64,000 bases of DNA, taken from the NCBI GenBank assembly GCA_030844895.1, contig CM061223.1, positions 3,534,001 through 3,598,000 of the forward strand, in the 5' to 3' direction. The position numbers were made by a program, and so were the translations under genes. Source of the stretch: Ambrosia x helenae. Lineage: Eukaryota; Streptophyta; Magnoliopsida; Asterales; Asteraceae. Of this stretch, positions 1-11,879 are shown piece by piece (the first letter of the stretch is position 1; the number at the start of each line of letters is the position of its first letter). Under the pieces are notes generated by a model that searched no databases, was not told the DNA's origin, and was given only the letters and a program-made list of their open reading frames with translations.

Positions 1-1786
1 TTGTCCTTCTTCTCTATCACGTTAGCTAAGAAGGCTGTATACCCCTTTCGTAAGTACTTTTGGGCAGTAGTACAAGACATAAGCTTAAGCTCACCACAGG
101 GTTTCTCACCATAAATCTTCAAAATCTCACCAGATTCGAGAGGAATGCGTATGACTTTCTCGAAGCACAGAATTTCGGCACGATGAGTTGACAAACCAGT
201 CCATGCCTACTATAACATCAAAACTACCAAGATGCATGGGAATAAGAATCGATAGGGAAGGTATGATCATCGAGATTCAACAAGCAGTTACGAATAATAG
301 AACCGATCGAAATAGACTTCCCGTTAGCTACCTCTACCACAAAAGGGTCTTCTAGATTAGTGTGGGGTAAGTTAAGTAAAGGTTCAAACTTCAGTGACAC
401 GAATGACTTATCAGCTCCTGAATCAAATAATATGGATGCATAGTGGTTATTAATGAGAAACGTACCATTCACCACTTCGTTGTTGTCACGAGCCTGGTTA
501 GCGTTGAGATTGTAGGCGCGACCTCGAGCACCTTGGTTCTGGTTGCGGTTTGGTTTTGGTTTTGGTTTTGGTTCTGATTTTGGTTTTGGTTACGGTTACG
601 TTAGGGCAGTTATTGATGTGTGATTAGGGTTACCCCACACTCGTAGCATTGACCACGAGCAGGCCTTGTTGTTTTGTTGGTTGGGAGCTGGGTTGTTGTT
701 GTCTTTGGGCAGCAGGAGATCGACAGACGTTCACCAGGTGACCATATCGTTGACACTTAGTACAAAATCGACATGGCACCTGTGTGGGATGGTGATACTT
801 GCAAGTGTTGCACAAAGGGTGAGGTCCGGTGTATGGTTTCTTGGCTGGGTTTTGGGCAGCAGGTGGAGTAGCAGCAACCATTTAGTTTCTAGCCTTGCTC
901 TTCTTGTTGCTTGAGGTCTCAGGCTTGACTTCAATTGCAGGCTGTGGAGTATCTTTGGCAACAGTCTTCTTAGTGCCCTTGCGAACGAGAGTACCGTTCT
1001 TCACATGATTATCGGTAAGAGTGGCCGCTAGACGTTTGGCCTCTTCCAGAGTTGCAGGATTTCTACCCCAAACAGTGTCCTGGATTTGCATGGGCAGACC
1101 ACCGATGTACTTCTCGATGGCTACCGACAGAGGAGTAACCTTGTGTGGCAACAGTAAGCTAAGCTCATGGAAAGCGGGTGTTGTAGGCAAGATTTTCCCC
1201 ACTATCTTGAGCTAAGGTGTGGAACTCATCTTCAAGCTTTTTAACCTCATTGCGAGGACAGAACTCCTCTTTCATGATCTCCTTGACCTGGTCCCATGTC
1301 ATAGCAAGAGCAACCTCGCCCCACGAGTACGCTTTTCTTCATTCCACCAAGTGAGTGCTCGTTTATGGGAGAACACTCATGGCGTAACGAACCTTGAAGT
1401 TGTTGGGGCACTCACTGTTGATGAAAGGTATTTTCAATACCTCAAACCATTGGAGAAGTCCAGTAGCTCCTTCTTCACCGCTGAACTTTTGGAGGGTTAC
1501 AAGAGTTGAAATATGTTGAGGGTGCAGGCTTGGGATCCATTACCATAACCATTTCCGTTCCCATTGTTGTGACCATTCCCGTTGCCGTTCATTTGGATGA
1601 CCTGAGCAAGGTAAATTGGGAACCAGAGTTGCGATTTGCTGCGCCATTTTGTTGAGAAATGATCGCAGCCAGTTGAGCATCGACCCCATTAGTGTTGTGA
1701 CCAGGACCTTGTTCATGACCATGGTTGTCACTACCTTCATCGTGGTTCTCACCAGTGCTGTTGCGAGTGCTGCGACGAGGAGGCAT
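1..1786 (-). pseudogene. Ty3 chromovirus gag-protease fragment, decayed
   Basis: Reading leftward from a MPPRRS start at 1786, this is a degraded copy of the first ~600 residues of the polyprotein that is intact at 45531-50189. Recognisable in order are the gag region, an NQ-rich basic stretch (the telomere-like GGTTTT run at 541-600), a CCHC knuckle region and the retropepsin motif LFDSGADKSFVS near 410-450. The reading frame breaks repeatedly, for example after ISQQ near 1640, near 1190, and at a stop near 882. The window edge cuts it before reverse transcriptase. It is the same family as the complete element, in opposite orientation and clearly older. Confidence 0.93.
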
Positions 1787-2339
1787 GATCTGTAATAGAC
1801 ACAATGAAATGAATGAGAGTTTATATAAGGAATGTAATCATTTATTCATTAATTAAAACGAATAAACGAAAACGTTGACTTATCAAAGATTCTAAATTCT
1901 AATAACATATGAAGACATGCTTTAGCCTTATAAGTGAACACTCATCCCGAGAATTCCCAGGTAGGCATCCGGGTCCCCTCGTCTGATTGGGATATATGGT
2001 GCGCATGCCAGCCTAGACAGAAGACTCAGAATACAGGCGTTCACCCTTCCAGATTGCACGTGTTGTAGTTAAAATCCAAGAACTTCGACGAGATCTCAAG
2101 GGGGTTCAGGGGTAAACCTGAGTAGATATTTTGTCCTATAAATCTAATGGTGGATCAGGATTGCAGCAGACAATTAAGAGTAGTCACATGTAGGTTTAAG
2201 GCATAGGATAAGGATAGGATTAGGGAAGCAATTAGGGTTACAAGTAGGAGAAGCAAGTCGGGTACTGATTAAGTCCCTAAGTTATAGTCTAGATTATTCT
2301 AATAACCTAATTCCCTAATCCCAAGGCTCTGATACAATC
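1787..2339 (-). other. Untranslated leader and mutated PBS of the decayed Ty3 element
   Basis: This lies between the LTR edge at 2340 and the gag start and matches the leader of the complete element (45007-45548). The primer-binding site at about 2325-2337 reads, on the minus strand, like the initiator-Met tRNA complement but lacks one base compared with TGGTATCAGAGCC at 45010. That change would be expected to weaken priming. Confidence 0.85.
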
Positions 2340-4079
2340 TGTAACACCCCAACCGATGGCGGAAACAACGGGGTCCACGTATTTATGATTGTTTTCAGTA
2401 GCACATGGTATAATATAAATTTTAAATAATTTATTCAAACATAATATCCAAAATGTGAAATAATGTCTAAGAAATCAAATACAAAACATCAAATAATAAC
2501 GACTCCAAAAACTTCAAATAAACTTCAAGATAAATCCTCATGCAAACGTCTCAAGCCTCAGCTTCATTGTTACCTGAAACATGTTAATTTATGAAAGTAT
2601 TTTGGGAGTCAACATAGGTTGGTGTTGAGAATTACATAGGATTTTTGATGTGATAAATGAATAAAAAATTTATGCAATTCATGGTGTCATGTTAATACTA
2701 GGCCAATGATGTGAGAACATATTAGAAATAAATCGAGTGCATAATCAACCCTGCTGACTGTTATAAAAATACATACCATACACTTATGGTCCCAATGAAT
2801 AATGTTATGCGATAACAAACACCCACGAAACCTTGGTAGAGGCACGTATCCGGTGGGATTGTCAGTCCAATATATATCTATCAATGTATAGCCGTCGGCT
2901 GATCAATGTTACTGATTATGCTAGAATGTGGTGCTTACTCTAAACATGCTCAAGAGACAATATGCAACATAGAAAAACACATAGACACATTGATGATTGA
3001 ATTGCAATGAAAATGTTATAACATGTTTCACCCCAAAAATGGTGATAAATAAAAGGGGCTATGTAAACTCACCTTAGCAAATGTTAACTGTTGTAAAGAT
3101 ATGATAATTGTGTTGCCCAAAGTGATCCCCAAATATTACCTATTATGAGGTAATATATACTAAGTCTAATTCTAATAACTAATATGTGTATCCTAGGGTT
3201 TCGATTTGGGGATAATCAATTGTTAAATTTAATTTAAAAATGTTAATTAAATAAAGAAAATTGGATAATTAATGAAAAAATATAGTCTTTTTATAAAATT
3301 TGAATTTTGAGTGAGCACATTAAAGTGTTTGAAAGCAATAAAATAATTTTATAAAATTATTTCATTTAAAATAGATTTTTAAATCTATTTATTTATAAAA
3401 TAGCCAATTAATTAACTTTAATAATCAAAAATACTAAAATTAAAGAAATCTTATTTTAAAATCATATTTCTGTTCTAATGATTAAAAATAATTTGTATAA
3501 AATTTTGGTGCAAAAATGATGAAAATTGGATTTATTATGATTTAATTATGATTAAATCTAACAAAAATTGTTTAAAAATATAAAATAAATGATTTTACTG
3601 ATATTAAAAATATTTCAGTAAAGGTTGACTTTATAAAAAGTCAGGATAAATTTTGGGAAATTAAATAAAACTGTTTTGATATAAAATGGATTTTTAATAA
3701 TATAATAGTATAAAAAATGATTTATTATTATAATTATTAAATAAATGATTTTCTGAAAAATAAAAATTGTAAATAACACTTTTATATCAGATTAAACAAA
3801 TAAATTTTTTTAGAATTTATAAAATAGTTAGGTATTTTAAAAAGAATTTAAAAGATTAAAGGATTTAATATATATATATATTTAATTGTTTGCTAAAAAG
3901 AAAAGAAAAGAAAGAATACCAAAAACCGGTCAGAGCCGGGACCTCGAACCCGGGTGACCTCTGTGGAGGGTCAGAGTCACAACCACCTGGCCTAGGCCGG
4001 TGGTTGTGATGATTCTGGTTTTAATTAATAAATACAATAGCGAAAACCAGTTTTATCCCAAATTATTAACGCGATGAAC
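2340..4079 (-). repeat. 5' LTR (partial) of the decayed Ty3 element
   Basis: The minus-strand LTR ends at 2340 with GGTGTTACA. It is collinear with 43281-45006 of the complete LTR, including the tRNA-like module (3925-4005). Only about the distal 1.7 kb of a 2.49 kb LTR is present before the assembly gap. Small indels and substitutions are frequent, so it is much older than the copy at 42517. Confidence 0.9.
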
Positions 4080-4179
4080 NNNNNNNNNNNNNNNNNNNNN
4101 NNNNNNNNNNNNNNNNNNNNNNNNNNNNNNNNNNNNNNNNNNNNNNNNNNNNNNNNNNNNNNNNNNNNNNNNNNNNNNN
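4080..4179. other. Assembly gap (100 N)
   Basis: Exactly 100 unknown bases, the usual placeholder for a gap of unknown size. It falls inside the LTR, and the right flank does not continue LTR sequence, so the join may hide missing or misjoined DNA. Confidence 0.99.
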
Positions 4180-4475
4180 TTTTATTTTTTTATAACTTTC
4201 CATTAATTTATCATTTTGACCCCTGAGGACATAAAAAGACCAAATTGCCCGTGGAGTTATACTGACTTTTCTAATTAAATTAAAAAAAAAAATGTCTAAA
4301 ATGGCACCAAAATAAAACCTCAGGATTACCAGTGATAAAAATCAAGTTTGGTATCTAAACAAGCAATTTTTGGACAAACCTCAAGGGCATTTTAACAGTT
4401 TACTCACCCACTTAATTATTTCATTCATCTCGGTCTTTATCAAACATCATTGGTCAAGATTCCACAAACATTCAC

Positions 4476-4891
4476 ATGGATTCAAACAACATTAATGAGC
4501 GGGAAGAAGAAGAACAACAACATAACCCAACGGATGAACAACACACAATCATATACGCCTACAACGACAACATTAAAGACCAGCCAGAAGAAACCGAAAC
4601 AATTCTCTCAACAACAACCCAAACAAAAAACCACAACCAAACGCTACAAAGGAGTCTGGAGAAAAAACGGCAGATGGGTTGCTCGGATCCGAGACCCGTT
4701 ACCAATACCCGCGTCTTTTTAGGCAAATATGCCACCAATGAAGCCGCCCTCTCTGCTTATTATTCCAAGAAGACAGAATTCGAGTCACAGATTAGAAATG
4801 TAAAATGTTTTGGATTCGTGAGATTGATAAAAATGGGTATTTGTTGGGGGAGTTTAGTCGATTGGATGATGATCTTAAGATATGTGAATAA
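4476..4891 (+). pseudogene. AP2/ERF transcription factor-like pseudogene
   Basis: A start at 4476 gives an acidic N-terminus (MDSNNINEREEEEQQ). The AP2/ERF DNA-binding domain is split between frames: KRYKGVWRKNGRWVARIRDP lies at about 4635-4700 in a second frame, and TRVFLGKYATNEAALSAYY at 4710-4770 returns to the first. The C-terminus (FWIREIDKNGYLLGEF, then an acidic DDDL) reads in the third frame to a TAA at 4889. At least three frame changes over 416 bp make a pseudogene the likeliest reading. Base errors next to the gap, or very short introns, are alternatives. Functional ERF proteins bind GCC-box or DRE promoters in the nucleus. The domain is recognised from its YKGV...W.A.IRDP...LG.Y.T.E.AA pattern; the subfamily is not resolved. 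Confidence 0.72.
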
Positions 4892-5278
4892 GGATTGGAT
4901 TATGTGGGTATATAATTGAGGTATTTTAGGTAGGGAAAATGTGTTGTAATGACTTCACTGATGTTAGCGTATTGATTGTATATTGTCTTTGTTAATGTAG
5001 TTTGAGAGTTATTTTAATTTGATTTCTGTGTTTGTTATTAATCAGAAGATATATAGAAGGTTATTATATGTTTAAAGAAACATATGTATCTGATAGAATG
5101 ATATTGGGCTTACTACTACTAGCATAATAAGATCATCAACATCTAAGCAAAACTGTAGACATTCGATTCAAAATTCAAAATTAAAACATGGGTAAACCGT
5201 AATTTGCAATAAGGTAATGCACAGATTAGTTTTTTTTTTTTTTTTAACTTGGAATGGTGGAATTTATAACAGCCCGCT
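4892..5278. other. Non-coding stretch, nothing recognised
   Basis: AT-rich sequence 3' of the AP2/ERF pseudogene with a T17 run near 5230. It may include the old 3' untranslated region. No gene or repeat structure is visible. Confidence 0.6.
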
Positions 5279-5292
5279 AGCATGGAGCTAGA

Positions 5293-5502
5293 GCCGATGA
5301 AACCTAGTTTCAATTGGTGAAAATTGGGGGAGCTAGAGTGGAGGTTGAGGGTTTGATTCTTGTCGGAGTCATATTAACCACATGTGGGGGTTTCACATGG
5401 GGAGATCCCCAATCCAGATGGAATGAGTAATCAATACAGGCTGGCACAGCGTGTTAGCCGGAGCTCCACCAGTTGCACCACTTGCCGTTCAAAAAAAAAA
5501 GA
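5293..5502 (+). mobile_element. SINE with A-tail and target duplication
   Basis: About 210 bp ending in a short A-tail. It is flanked by near-identical 14 bp repeats starting AGCATGGAGC at 5279-5292 and 5503-5516 (one mismatch). It carries a weak A-box-like TAGTTTCAATTGG and a B-box-like GGTTTGATTCT, consistent with a tRNA-derived, Pol III-transcribed SINE mobilised by a LINE. A longer A-run follows at 5524. Confidence 0.6.
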
Positions 5503-5611
5503 AGCATGGAGCCAGAAACAGGCAAAAAAAAAAAAAAAAAAAAAAACTACAACAAAGGAAAATTAAACATCAAACAATTTTCATCTAGACCCAATCCAAA
5601 CACCAACCTTA

Positions 5612-5849
5612 GAGCATGTTTGGCTCTCCTTCTCCTTTCCTCGTGACTTTTCGCACATTAAAAGCTCCTTAATCTTAATCACAAATTAAGTGACTTGACT
5701 TGACTTTTCCCTTCATTTCTCCTTTTCAAAGCATAAATTCTTTCATAAGTTCCTTTTCAAACAATTATCCAAACACTTTTGTTTTAACTTTTGACTTATT
5801 GAATAAGTCATAAGACAAAAGAGGGGAAAATGGACAGCCAAACACCCTC
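5612..5849. mobile_element. Tourist-like MITE (PIF/Harbinger type)
   Basis: 238 bp bounded by terminal inverted repeats GAGCATGTTTGGCT and (reverse complement) GAGGGTGTTTGGCT, with TTA on both sides (5609-5611 and 5850-5852). TTA duplication is the signature of PIF/Harbinger transposition. There is no coding capacity. Confidence 0.7.
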
Positions 5850-6637
5850 TTATAGAACAACTCTTAATCCAAAGAAACTATAACTTTTAATGTTTCAACC
5901 CCCCCTCCCCACCATTTTGGGGCTTGAAAAGTGGAGCCCACATGTGCCACATGGCACATCATGCTCCCTTTTCTCTCCACTCCCCATAGTCTTAGAGACG
6001 AGCCCCCACAAACATTGTAAATCTTGAACAAGTCCGGTAATGTTTAATTTTTGTTATGTTGTTCTCGCAGTATATAATAGTCAACCAACATTCGTAATCC
6101 TCTTGTTCTTGCAATATATGTGGTTGCAGCTTCACTTAGCACCATTAAATATTGTTGTTAAATGTGCATATGCGTCTTTGCCATTCGTTTCTTTCTTTCC
6201 ATCTTCAATTCTCTCTTCCATCATCAATCAACTATTACACTACTACCGCCAATCCACCATCACCATGAGTTGAATATCCTGGTTTCCACCATCGTCTAGT
6301 TCTCCCGCCAATGTCATCTAGATCAATCTCCATCGTCACTAAATAAAACCAATGTTTCTTCTTAGTTTTAGATCTGCGGTTTTATTGGTTATGTGTGAAG
6401 GTAGATCTCTAACTCACAAGGTGGAGTTAGAGCATTCATATTTGGAGAACCAGATGTATGTGAGTGTATCCACCAAATTATATGGGATGAGTGTAAGTGG
6501 TTGTGAGTGGCGGAGAGAGAAAATATTTTGTGGAAGCACTGTTCATCTCTATATTTGAAAAGCCACTGTTCACCCTGATGTCGCGTGGATTAAAGGTTTT
6601 TGTGACTTAAATTAACTTTTATTTTAAAGGAAACAAG
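5850..6637. other. Non-coding stretch with a partial MITE
   Basis: No gene recognised. At 6427 a TTA followed by GAGCATTCATA looks like the left end of the MITE family seen complete at 26497-26783. The matching right end is missing, so this is at best a truncated copy. Confidence 0.45.
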
Positions 6638-6655
6638 TCCCCGGCGGATGCGCCT
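6638..6655 (-). other. Degenerate primer-binding site of an Athila-like element
   Basis: The minus strand reads AGGCGCATCCGCCGGGGA, a mutated version of TGGCGCCGTTGCCGGGGA (seen intact at 22899). It lies four bases beyond an LTR end in GATCA, as at the other copy. The internal region that should follow to the left is missing. Confidence 0.6.
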
Positions 6656-6660
6656 AAACT

Positions 6661-8623
6661 TGATCCAAAAGAGTTTAAGTCAAAACTTTAAGTTAAAACA
6701 CTTTTCAAGATTTAAATTTATAAAATAAAACGATAGTTGTGAATTATTCTAACAACACACAATAGGCAAGTGTACCTATCGGTGTGGTATAGACTTCCAG
6801 CAAGTACCGAGTATCGAACCCAAAGACACGACTTCCCTACTCAACCTTAAGTTGCTTTTTAAAAAAAAGAAAAGAGAAAATAAGGAAAGAGAATGAGAGT
6901 GACCAAAGTAAAAATCAATACCAAACAAAGTGTTTCTTTGGGATCCAACTTATTCTTTGGACGGATTAATAGTAGTTATTTAGTTAAGTTGTGTAAACAA
7001 GTGCACACTTATGCTTAACATGGAGTTGCTACAACATTCTCCAGAGGTGCCTGTTATCGCAAGACGAGCTGTGTTCTTGTTTTAATATGAGGGTCTCCCG
7101 AACCGGTAAGCTCACCTCTCAACAATGACAGACGGACTACTCAAGACTGTGCATGCCCAACCCAGAATGATCCACCTCCCAGTGTTGCGATAAGGACATC
7201 TAATCACTCAAAACCTTTGTGGACAACTTGTCGTGTGCCGAAGCATGACCGAACAAGAAACCACTTAATATCATAAAAGAGTCGTGACTAACCAGCACAC
7301 GTGCATCCTTTACTTGAACCAATTAACCTTTTAAAAAGTGAGTGGTCTATCATTAACTGTGCGGCAGTATAATGATGAGAGAAAATAAAGACCGTTTTCT
7401 CTCAACACGGGTTCATCAAACCTTAAATCGCGCCAAAGCTTTCACATAGACAATGAAGCTAAGTCGCAAAATTAAGACTTGACTTATCACTAGGACCGAG
7501 TATAAAGACCGTACCGACCCTAAGTGAGATCTTTAATAGTAGAGTATTAAGCCACTAAGTGTGTATATTTCTACCCACAAATGGGCTAATCACTACTCGC
7601 GGGATTAGGTTAGCTTAAGGGTGCATGGGTTGTTACACACCATGGGTACACTCTTAAGTCCTCCCACTTCCTATCAAGACACCCACAAGACCAAAGGCTA
7701 GTTAATTCATCAAACAAAGTATTAAGTGAAGAGAATTTAACAAGAACACAACCCCACTTGACAAATAAAAACTATATAATCCATACAAAGATAAGTCTTC
7801 ACCCTAGCAACACTCAATTAATTTAGCCAATCATTGGCTTTACATCTTGCACACTATATTGGGTGTTAGAAGAACACAAAGTTGTGAGTGTATATGGGAT
7901 TAAAGAGGGTGGTTTGGGTGAGTTTTAGTGATCCCTCTCTCAACTCTCAATCACCAAGTATTTATGGAGTGATCCCAAGCTTCAAAGGTCACTTGCAAGA
8001 CCCCAAAGGTGGCTGAAACTTTCCGGAGAAGTGTTGGTTTTGAATGGAAAGGGATGGATCAAAATATGGGTGGAGGCCTCTATTTATATGCAAATCAGCT
8101 TAAGCACGCCCTTGATGGAGTTTTGACACGCCCCTGCTCGACATCAAGTACTGTTGTGGAGTCCTTTCGCGCAAAATGTCCCCTGAGGTGTCTGGCACGC
8201 CCGTGCTCATACAATGAGCACGCCCGTGCTTACCTTATTTTGTACCCTCGCTGTCAGTTTTGGTCGGTTTTTGCCTTGGAGAACATGCTGGAGTAAAGCA
8301 CGGCCGTGCCATACACTGGGGCACGCCCGTGCACATCCTGAAGTGCTGAAATTGATCTCTGTTGACTTGGAAATGTTGACTTGTTGGTCTGGAACAGTTG
8401 CACGGCCGTGCCATCTCTGGCAGAGCTTCGAAGTCTTCAATTCTTCGTCCGTTTAATGCTGTTTTGTGCGGTTTTCGTCTTTTTTTTTGTCACCGGACCT
8501 CTGATCCTGCAATTATCAACAAAGAAAGATAAATCATGATAAAACAGAGATAAAAGCACGATTTAGAGTATAAGATGGGTGATAATTATGTGTAAAAACA
8601 TATCAATTTCTCGGCACATCACA
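6661..8623 (-). repeat. Athila-like Ty3 LTR (minus strand)
   Basis: On the minus strand this 1963 bp block starts TGTGATGTGCC (at 8623) and ends in GGATCA (at 6661), just before the primer-binding site. It is non-coding. It contains a cluster of palindromes such as GCACGGCCGTGC at 8298 and 8400, with variants CACGCCCGTGC at about 8198-8332. Boundaries come from TG...CA ends plus the adjacent site; no second LTR is present. Confidence 0.6.
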
Positions 8624-8802
8624 CCCCTAAAAATATTTTAATATATTTAGAAGTGGTTGTGAGTGAGGAGAGAGAAAATATAAAGATTAAAAGTGTGAAA
8701 AAGTATTATTATTTTAAAAAGAAGAGAGAAAATTTTAGGGTGGAATAGTGATTTTTAGTGTAATTTGATAGAGGAAATTTGGTGGAGGAGATATGAATGC
8801 TC
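8624..8802. mobile_element. Right part of a Tourist-like MITE
   Basis: Ends GATATGAATGCTC at 8802 followed by TTA, matching the right terminus of the MITE at 26497-26783. It shares that element's GGTTGTGAGTG/GAGAGAGAAA interior. The left end is cut at the LTR. Confidence 0.55.
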
Positions 8803-8805
8803 TTA

Positions 8806-9882
8806 GGTATTGTTTGTTTTTTAAGAGGTAAAATGTTTGCAGTCTGCAGACCACATCTGCAGATATATGCAAAAGAAGAGGTGGACCAAACGTCTGCAGT
8901 CTGCAAGAAGAAGACTGTTTATTTATCAATGTCTGCAGCTTAACCCAAAACCATAATCCACCATAATCGAGGCCCTTCACCGTGAACCAACACCCTTTGT
9001 TATCACCCGAAACCATAACCCACCATAACCCACCAAAACCCACCGTAACCATAACCCACCACAACCCACCACAACCCACCATAATCCACCACGATTTCAT
9101 TTGAATCCCATATTTTTTTTCTTTTAAGCAATATTTCATATCCCAATGTTAAACTCAACATTAAACATCAACATTGAACAACAAAACCATACACTGATAC
9201 ACATATAATATCAACAAAATCCAAAGTTCCAACATTGATACAAATCTAAAACGATATCAATCTGTTCATAACCTGGCGTACAACACACTATCAGAACCCA
9301 ACCTAGAATTTAAAATTTTCATAGAATTTCATACACATACCGACGCCAAAAGCAAATGTCTACAGTAGCAAACCGAATACAACTCGAAAGCCACAATAAT
9401 CATGAAAAGGCAGAGCCAATTTTACAAAAGAACTGCGATTAATCAACATATTCAGAACACTGACATAAAAGCATACACCGATGTGTTCGTAACCTGGTTA
9501 ATAGCACATGATCAGAGGGGAGGATGCGGCTGCGGTAGAGGGGAAGGGGAGGCGGTGGTGGCAGAGGAGGAGGGGAGGGGAGAGGAGAGGAGAGAAGGAG
9601 AAATTGGGTTTGAGGAGAAGAAAAATGATTATGAAGAAGAAAGCTGTAGAAAAGAGAAGAAGAAAAGAGAAAGAAGAAAAGAGAAAGGGGAAAGGAGAAG
9701 AGGTTGGAAGAGGTGGGAAGACATGTGTTTAGGTCTGCACCAAGAAGAGGTCAGGAAAGACCTTTTTTAGTGAAAGGTCTTTCAAAAAACAAACGCGATG
9801 TAGCAGCTCAACGTCTGCCCGCGTCTGTGCGGCGCAGACAGAAGAGGCCAGGAAACACTTCTAGGAAAAAACAAACACCACC
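8806..9882. mobile_element. 1.08 kb TIR element with TTA duplication
   Basis: Termini GGTATTGTTTGTTTTTT and (reverse complement) GGTGGTGTTTGTTTTTT are flanked by TTA at 8803-8805 and 9883-9885, fitting a non-autonomous PIF/Harbinger-type transposon. Inside are CTGCAG-rich palindromic segments near each end, an AACCCACC minisatellite (about 9000-9090) and a GA-rich tract (9520-9720). The long ORFs here are low-complexity and not genes. Confidence 0.62.
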
Positions 9883-9885
9883 TTA

Positions 9886-10184
9886 GAGCATTCACGGTAG
9901 CATCTTTATCTCAATCTCTATAATTACACTAAAAGTTAATATATTTTTCTCTCCTATTTTCAAGTAAACAATATTTTTTATAGTTTTATTATTAATTTTT
10001 CTCTCTATTCTACTCACAACCACTTTAAAAAATACTAAAGAATTATAAAAGGTGAACAATGTTCCTCTAAATTTACTAGTGAACAATAACTTTTCTCTCT
10101 CCTACACTTATAACCACTTATAACAACTCTATATAATACAGAGAACTCAATCATGTAAATATGGATGTGCTAGTGTGAATACTC
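9886..10184. mobile_element. Tourist-like MITE
   Basis: Starts GAGCATTCACGGTAGC after TTA and ends with the imperfect inverse GTGAATACTC followed by TAA. Same family as 26497-26783. The slightly mismatched target sites suggest age. Confidence 0.6.
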
Positions 10185-10201
10185 TAACATTGGCATATAA
10201 C

Positions 10202-11632
10202 CAGGGGCGGATTTACAGCCAATCCGGTGGGTTCCCGGGAACCCAGTCGGTTTGTAATTTTTTAGTGTAAATGTATATAGAAAAAAAAAGGAACCCATAA
10301 GAAAATTATTGAGGAACCCATTACAAAACATTGTAGCTGCCTTAGTGGTAAGACCCGCCATCAACACACAAATGATTCCAAGTTTGATCCCTGTTGCTCA
10401 CGTTTAATTTTTTTTTCCAGCTTGTTTTTTTTTAAATCAAAAGTAACAAAACCCTACAGACATGAGACAAGTTGTTCCTCCCAATTTCCAAAAAAAAAAA
10501 AAAAAAAACACACCCTCCAAATCCTTACTCCTCAGACCTCTGCCGCTACCCTTCTCCTCCTCAAACCTCCGCCGCCCCTCCGTGGCCTCTGCTCCTCCTC
10601 CTCCTCCGGACCTCCGTCGCCCCTCCGTCTCCTTCAATTGTAAGTTTAGTTCAATCAGAAATTTATAGATTAAATATATTTTTAAAATCAATAAAGGGAA
10701 AGAGGGATTTGTATTATGCTGTGATTAAACAAGATGTTATAATTTGTTCCTTGTAAAACACAAATTAATTGTACATGTTATGTTGTGATCGTCTTTATGT
10801 TTTTATTAATTCAATAATTAGTATTCTAGTTATGAAATGGTGTAGAAATTTGTACAACATGATAGGCAATATGTTACTAATCATTGACTGTTTAGGGATT
10901 ATGTTGTGATTTGTATTATTAGTTTGGTTTATATTATGTTGTGATCGTCTTTGTTTTTTAGGTTTTTACTTTTGCACATAATATGCATTTAACCAAAACT
11001 TAAAACTAGTACACACCGGTTCAAGAATCACAATCTTTTTTTGTGTGTCTTATTCTTTTACACCATGAGTAGTCTGTATCTTTTTTCATGCCACCAAATT
11101 GGTCAAAAGGAGTTGAGTCACAACTCACAACTAGCTTAAATTATGTGGCAGTGGCCGACCAGTCAAAATCATGGGTTTAATTTGTATCATACAAATAGTC
11201 ATTTGCATGTAATTTTGCTGTTAGTTTGTTTGCTAATTAACCACTATTATTAGCATGCTAATTCTTTATCATTTTTATTATATTTTGTTTAGTGATGAAG
11301 AAATTTTGGCTTGAAAAATTCAGCAGTTGCCATATTACAGTGAAAGTAAGCAAGAAGGTGAGCAAACCAAGCTATCGGGCGATGATGTTGGGAACTTCAC
11401 AACTCATACTATCTCGTAGAACCAGATGAAAACTCCTATGGAACAACTATAGGTATGTTTTTTTATCCTTAAAGAGAATCGTATTTATTATCATGTGCTT
11501 TAAATTTCTATGTGAAGAACCTTATCCGACCCGAACCGGCAAACCGACCCGAAATTTTTATGTTTGGTCATATGAAATTGAAACACCTAAAAAAAAGAAC
11601 CCAGTGAAAAAAAATTCCTGAATCCGTCACTA
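10202..11632. mobile_element. Non-autonomous hAT-like element
   Basis: Starts CAGGGGCGGATTTACAG and ends with the inverse of TAGTGACGGATTCAGG. Flanking 8 bp CATATAAC (10194-10201) and CATAGAAC (11633-11640) differ at one base, as expected of an old hAT target duplication. A tRNA-like A-box/B-box pair lies at about 10330-10400. A proline-coding, CTCC-rich exon-like stretch lies at 10540-10640. No transposase is seen. Confidence 0.62.
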
Positions 11633-11640
11633 CATAGAAC

Positions 11641-11879
11641 ATAGGTGGAGGATAGTAGGCTTGGACTCTTTTGGTGTCTTAAAACACTAATAATAACATT
11701 TAATATTATTGTTATTTTTTTGAAGCTCAATTCATTTGAAAGAGACAACTCCCAAAGCAGCTACAGCTGGGAAAGCCAACCAATCACAACACATACTAAA
11801 AGCTACATAAATACATGTACATATGTACATCAACCTGGCCAACTAATCGATTTAAACTTGGATGATGGATATATTCTTA
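11641..11879. other. Short intervening sequence
   Basis: Open reading frame of 92 codons without recognisable domains. Nothing supports it as a gene. Confidence 0.4.

Noticed and set aside
541..601. Telomere-like GGTTTT repeats
   Set aside because: They are the reverse complement of the NQ-coding spacer in the Ty3 gag (46735-46800), not telomeric DNA.
8009..8456. Overlapping ORFs on both strands
   Set aside because: Produced by the GC-rich palindrome cluster in an LTR; no family resemblance on either strand.
9402..9770. Long arginine/glutamate-rich ORF
   Set aside because: Low-complexity GA-rich tract inside a TIR element, no domain.
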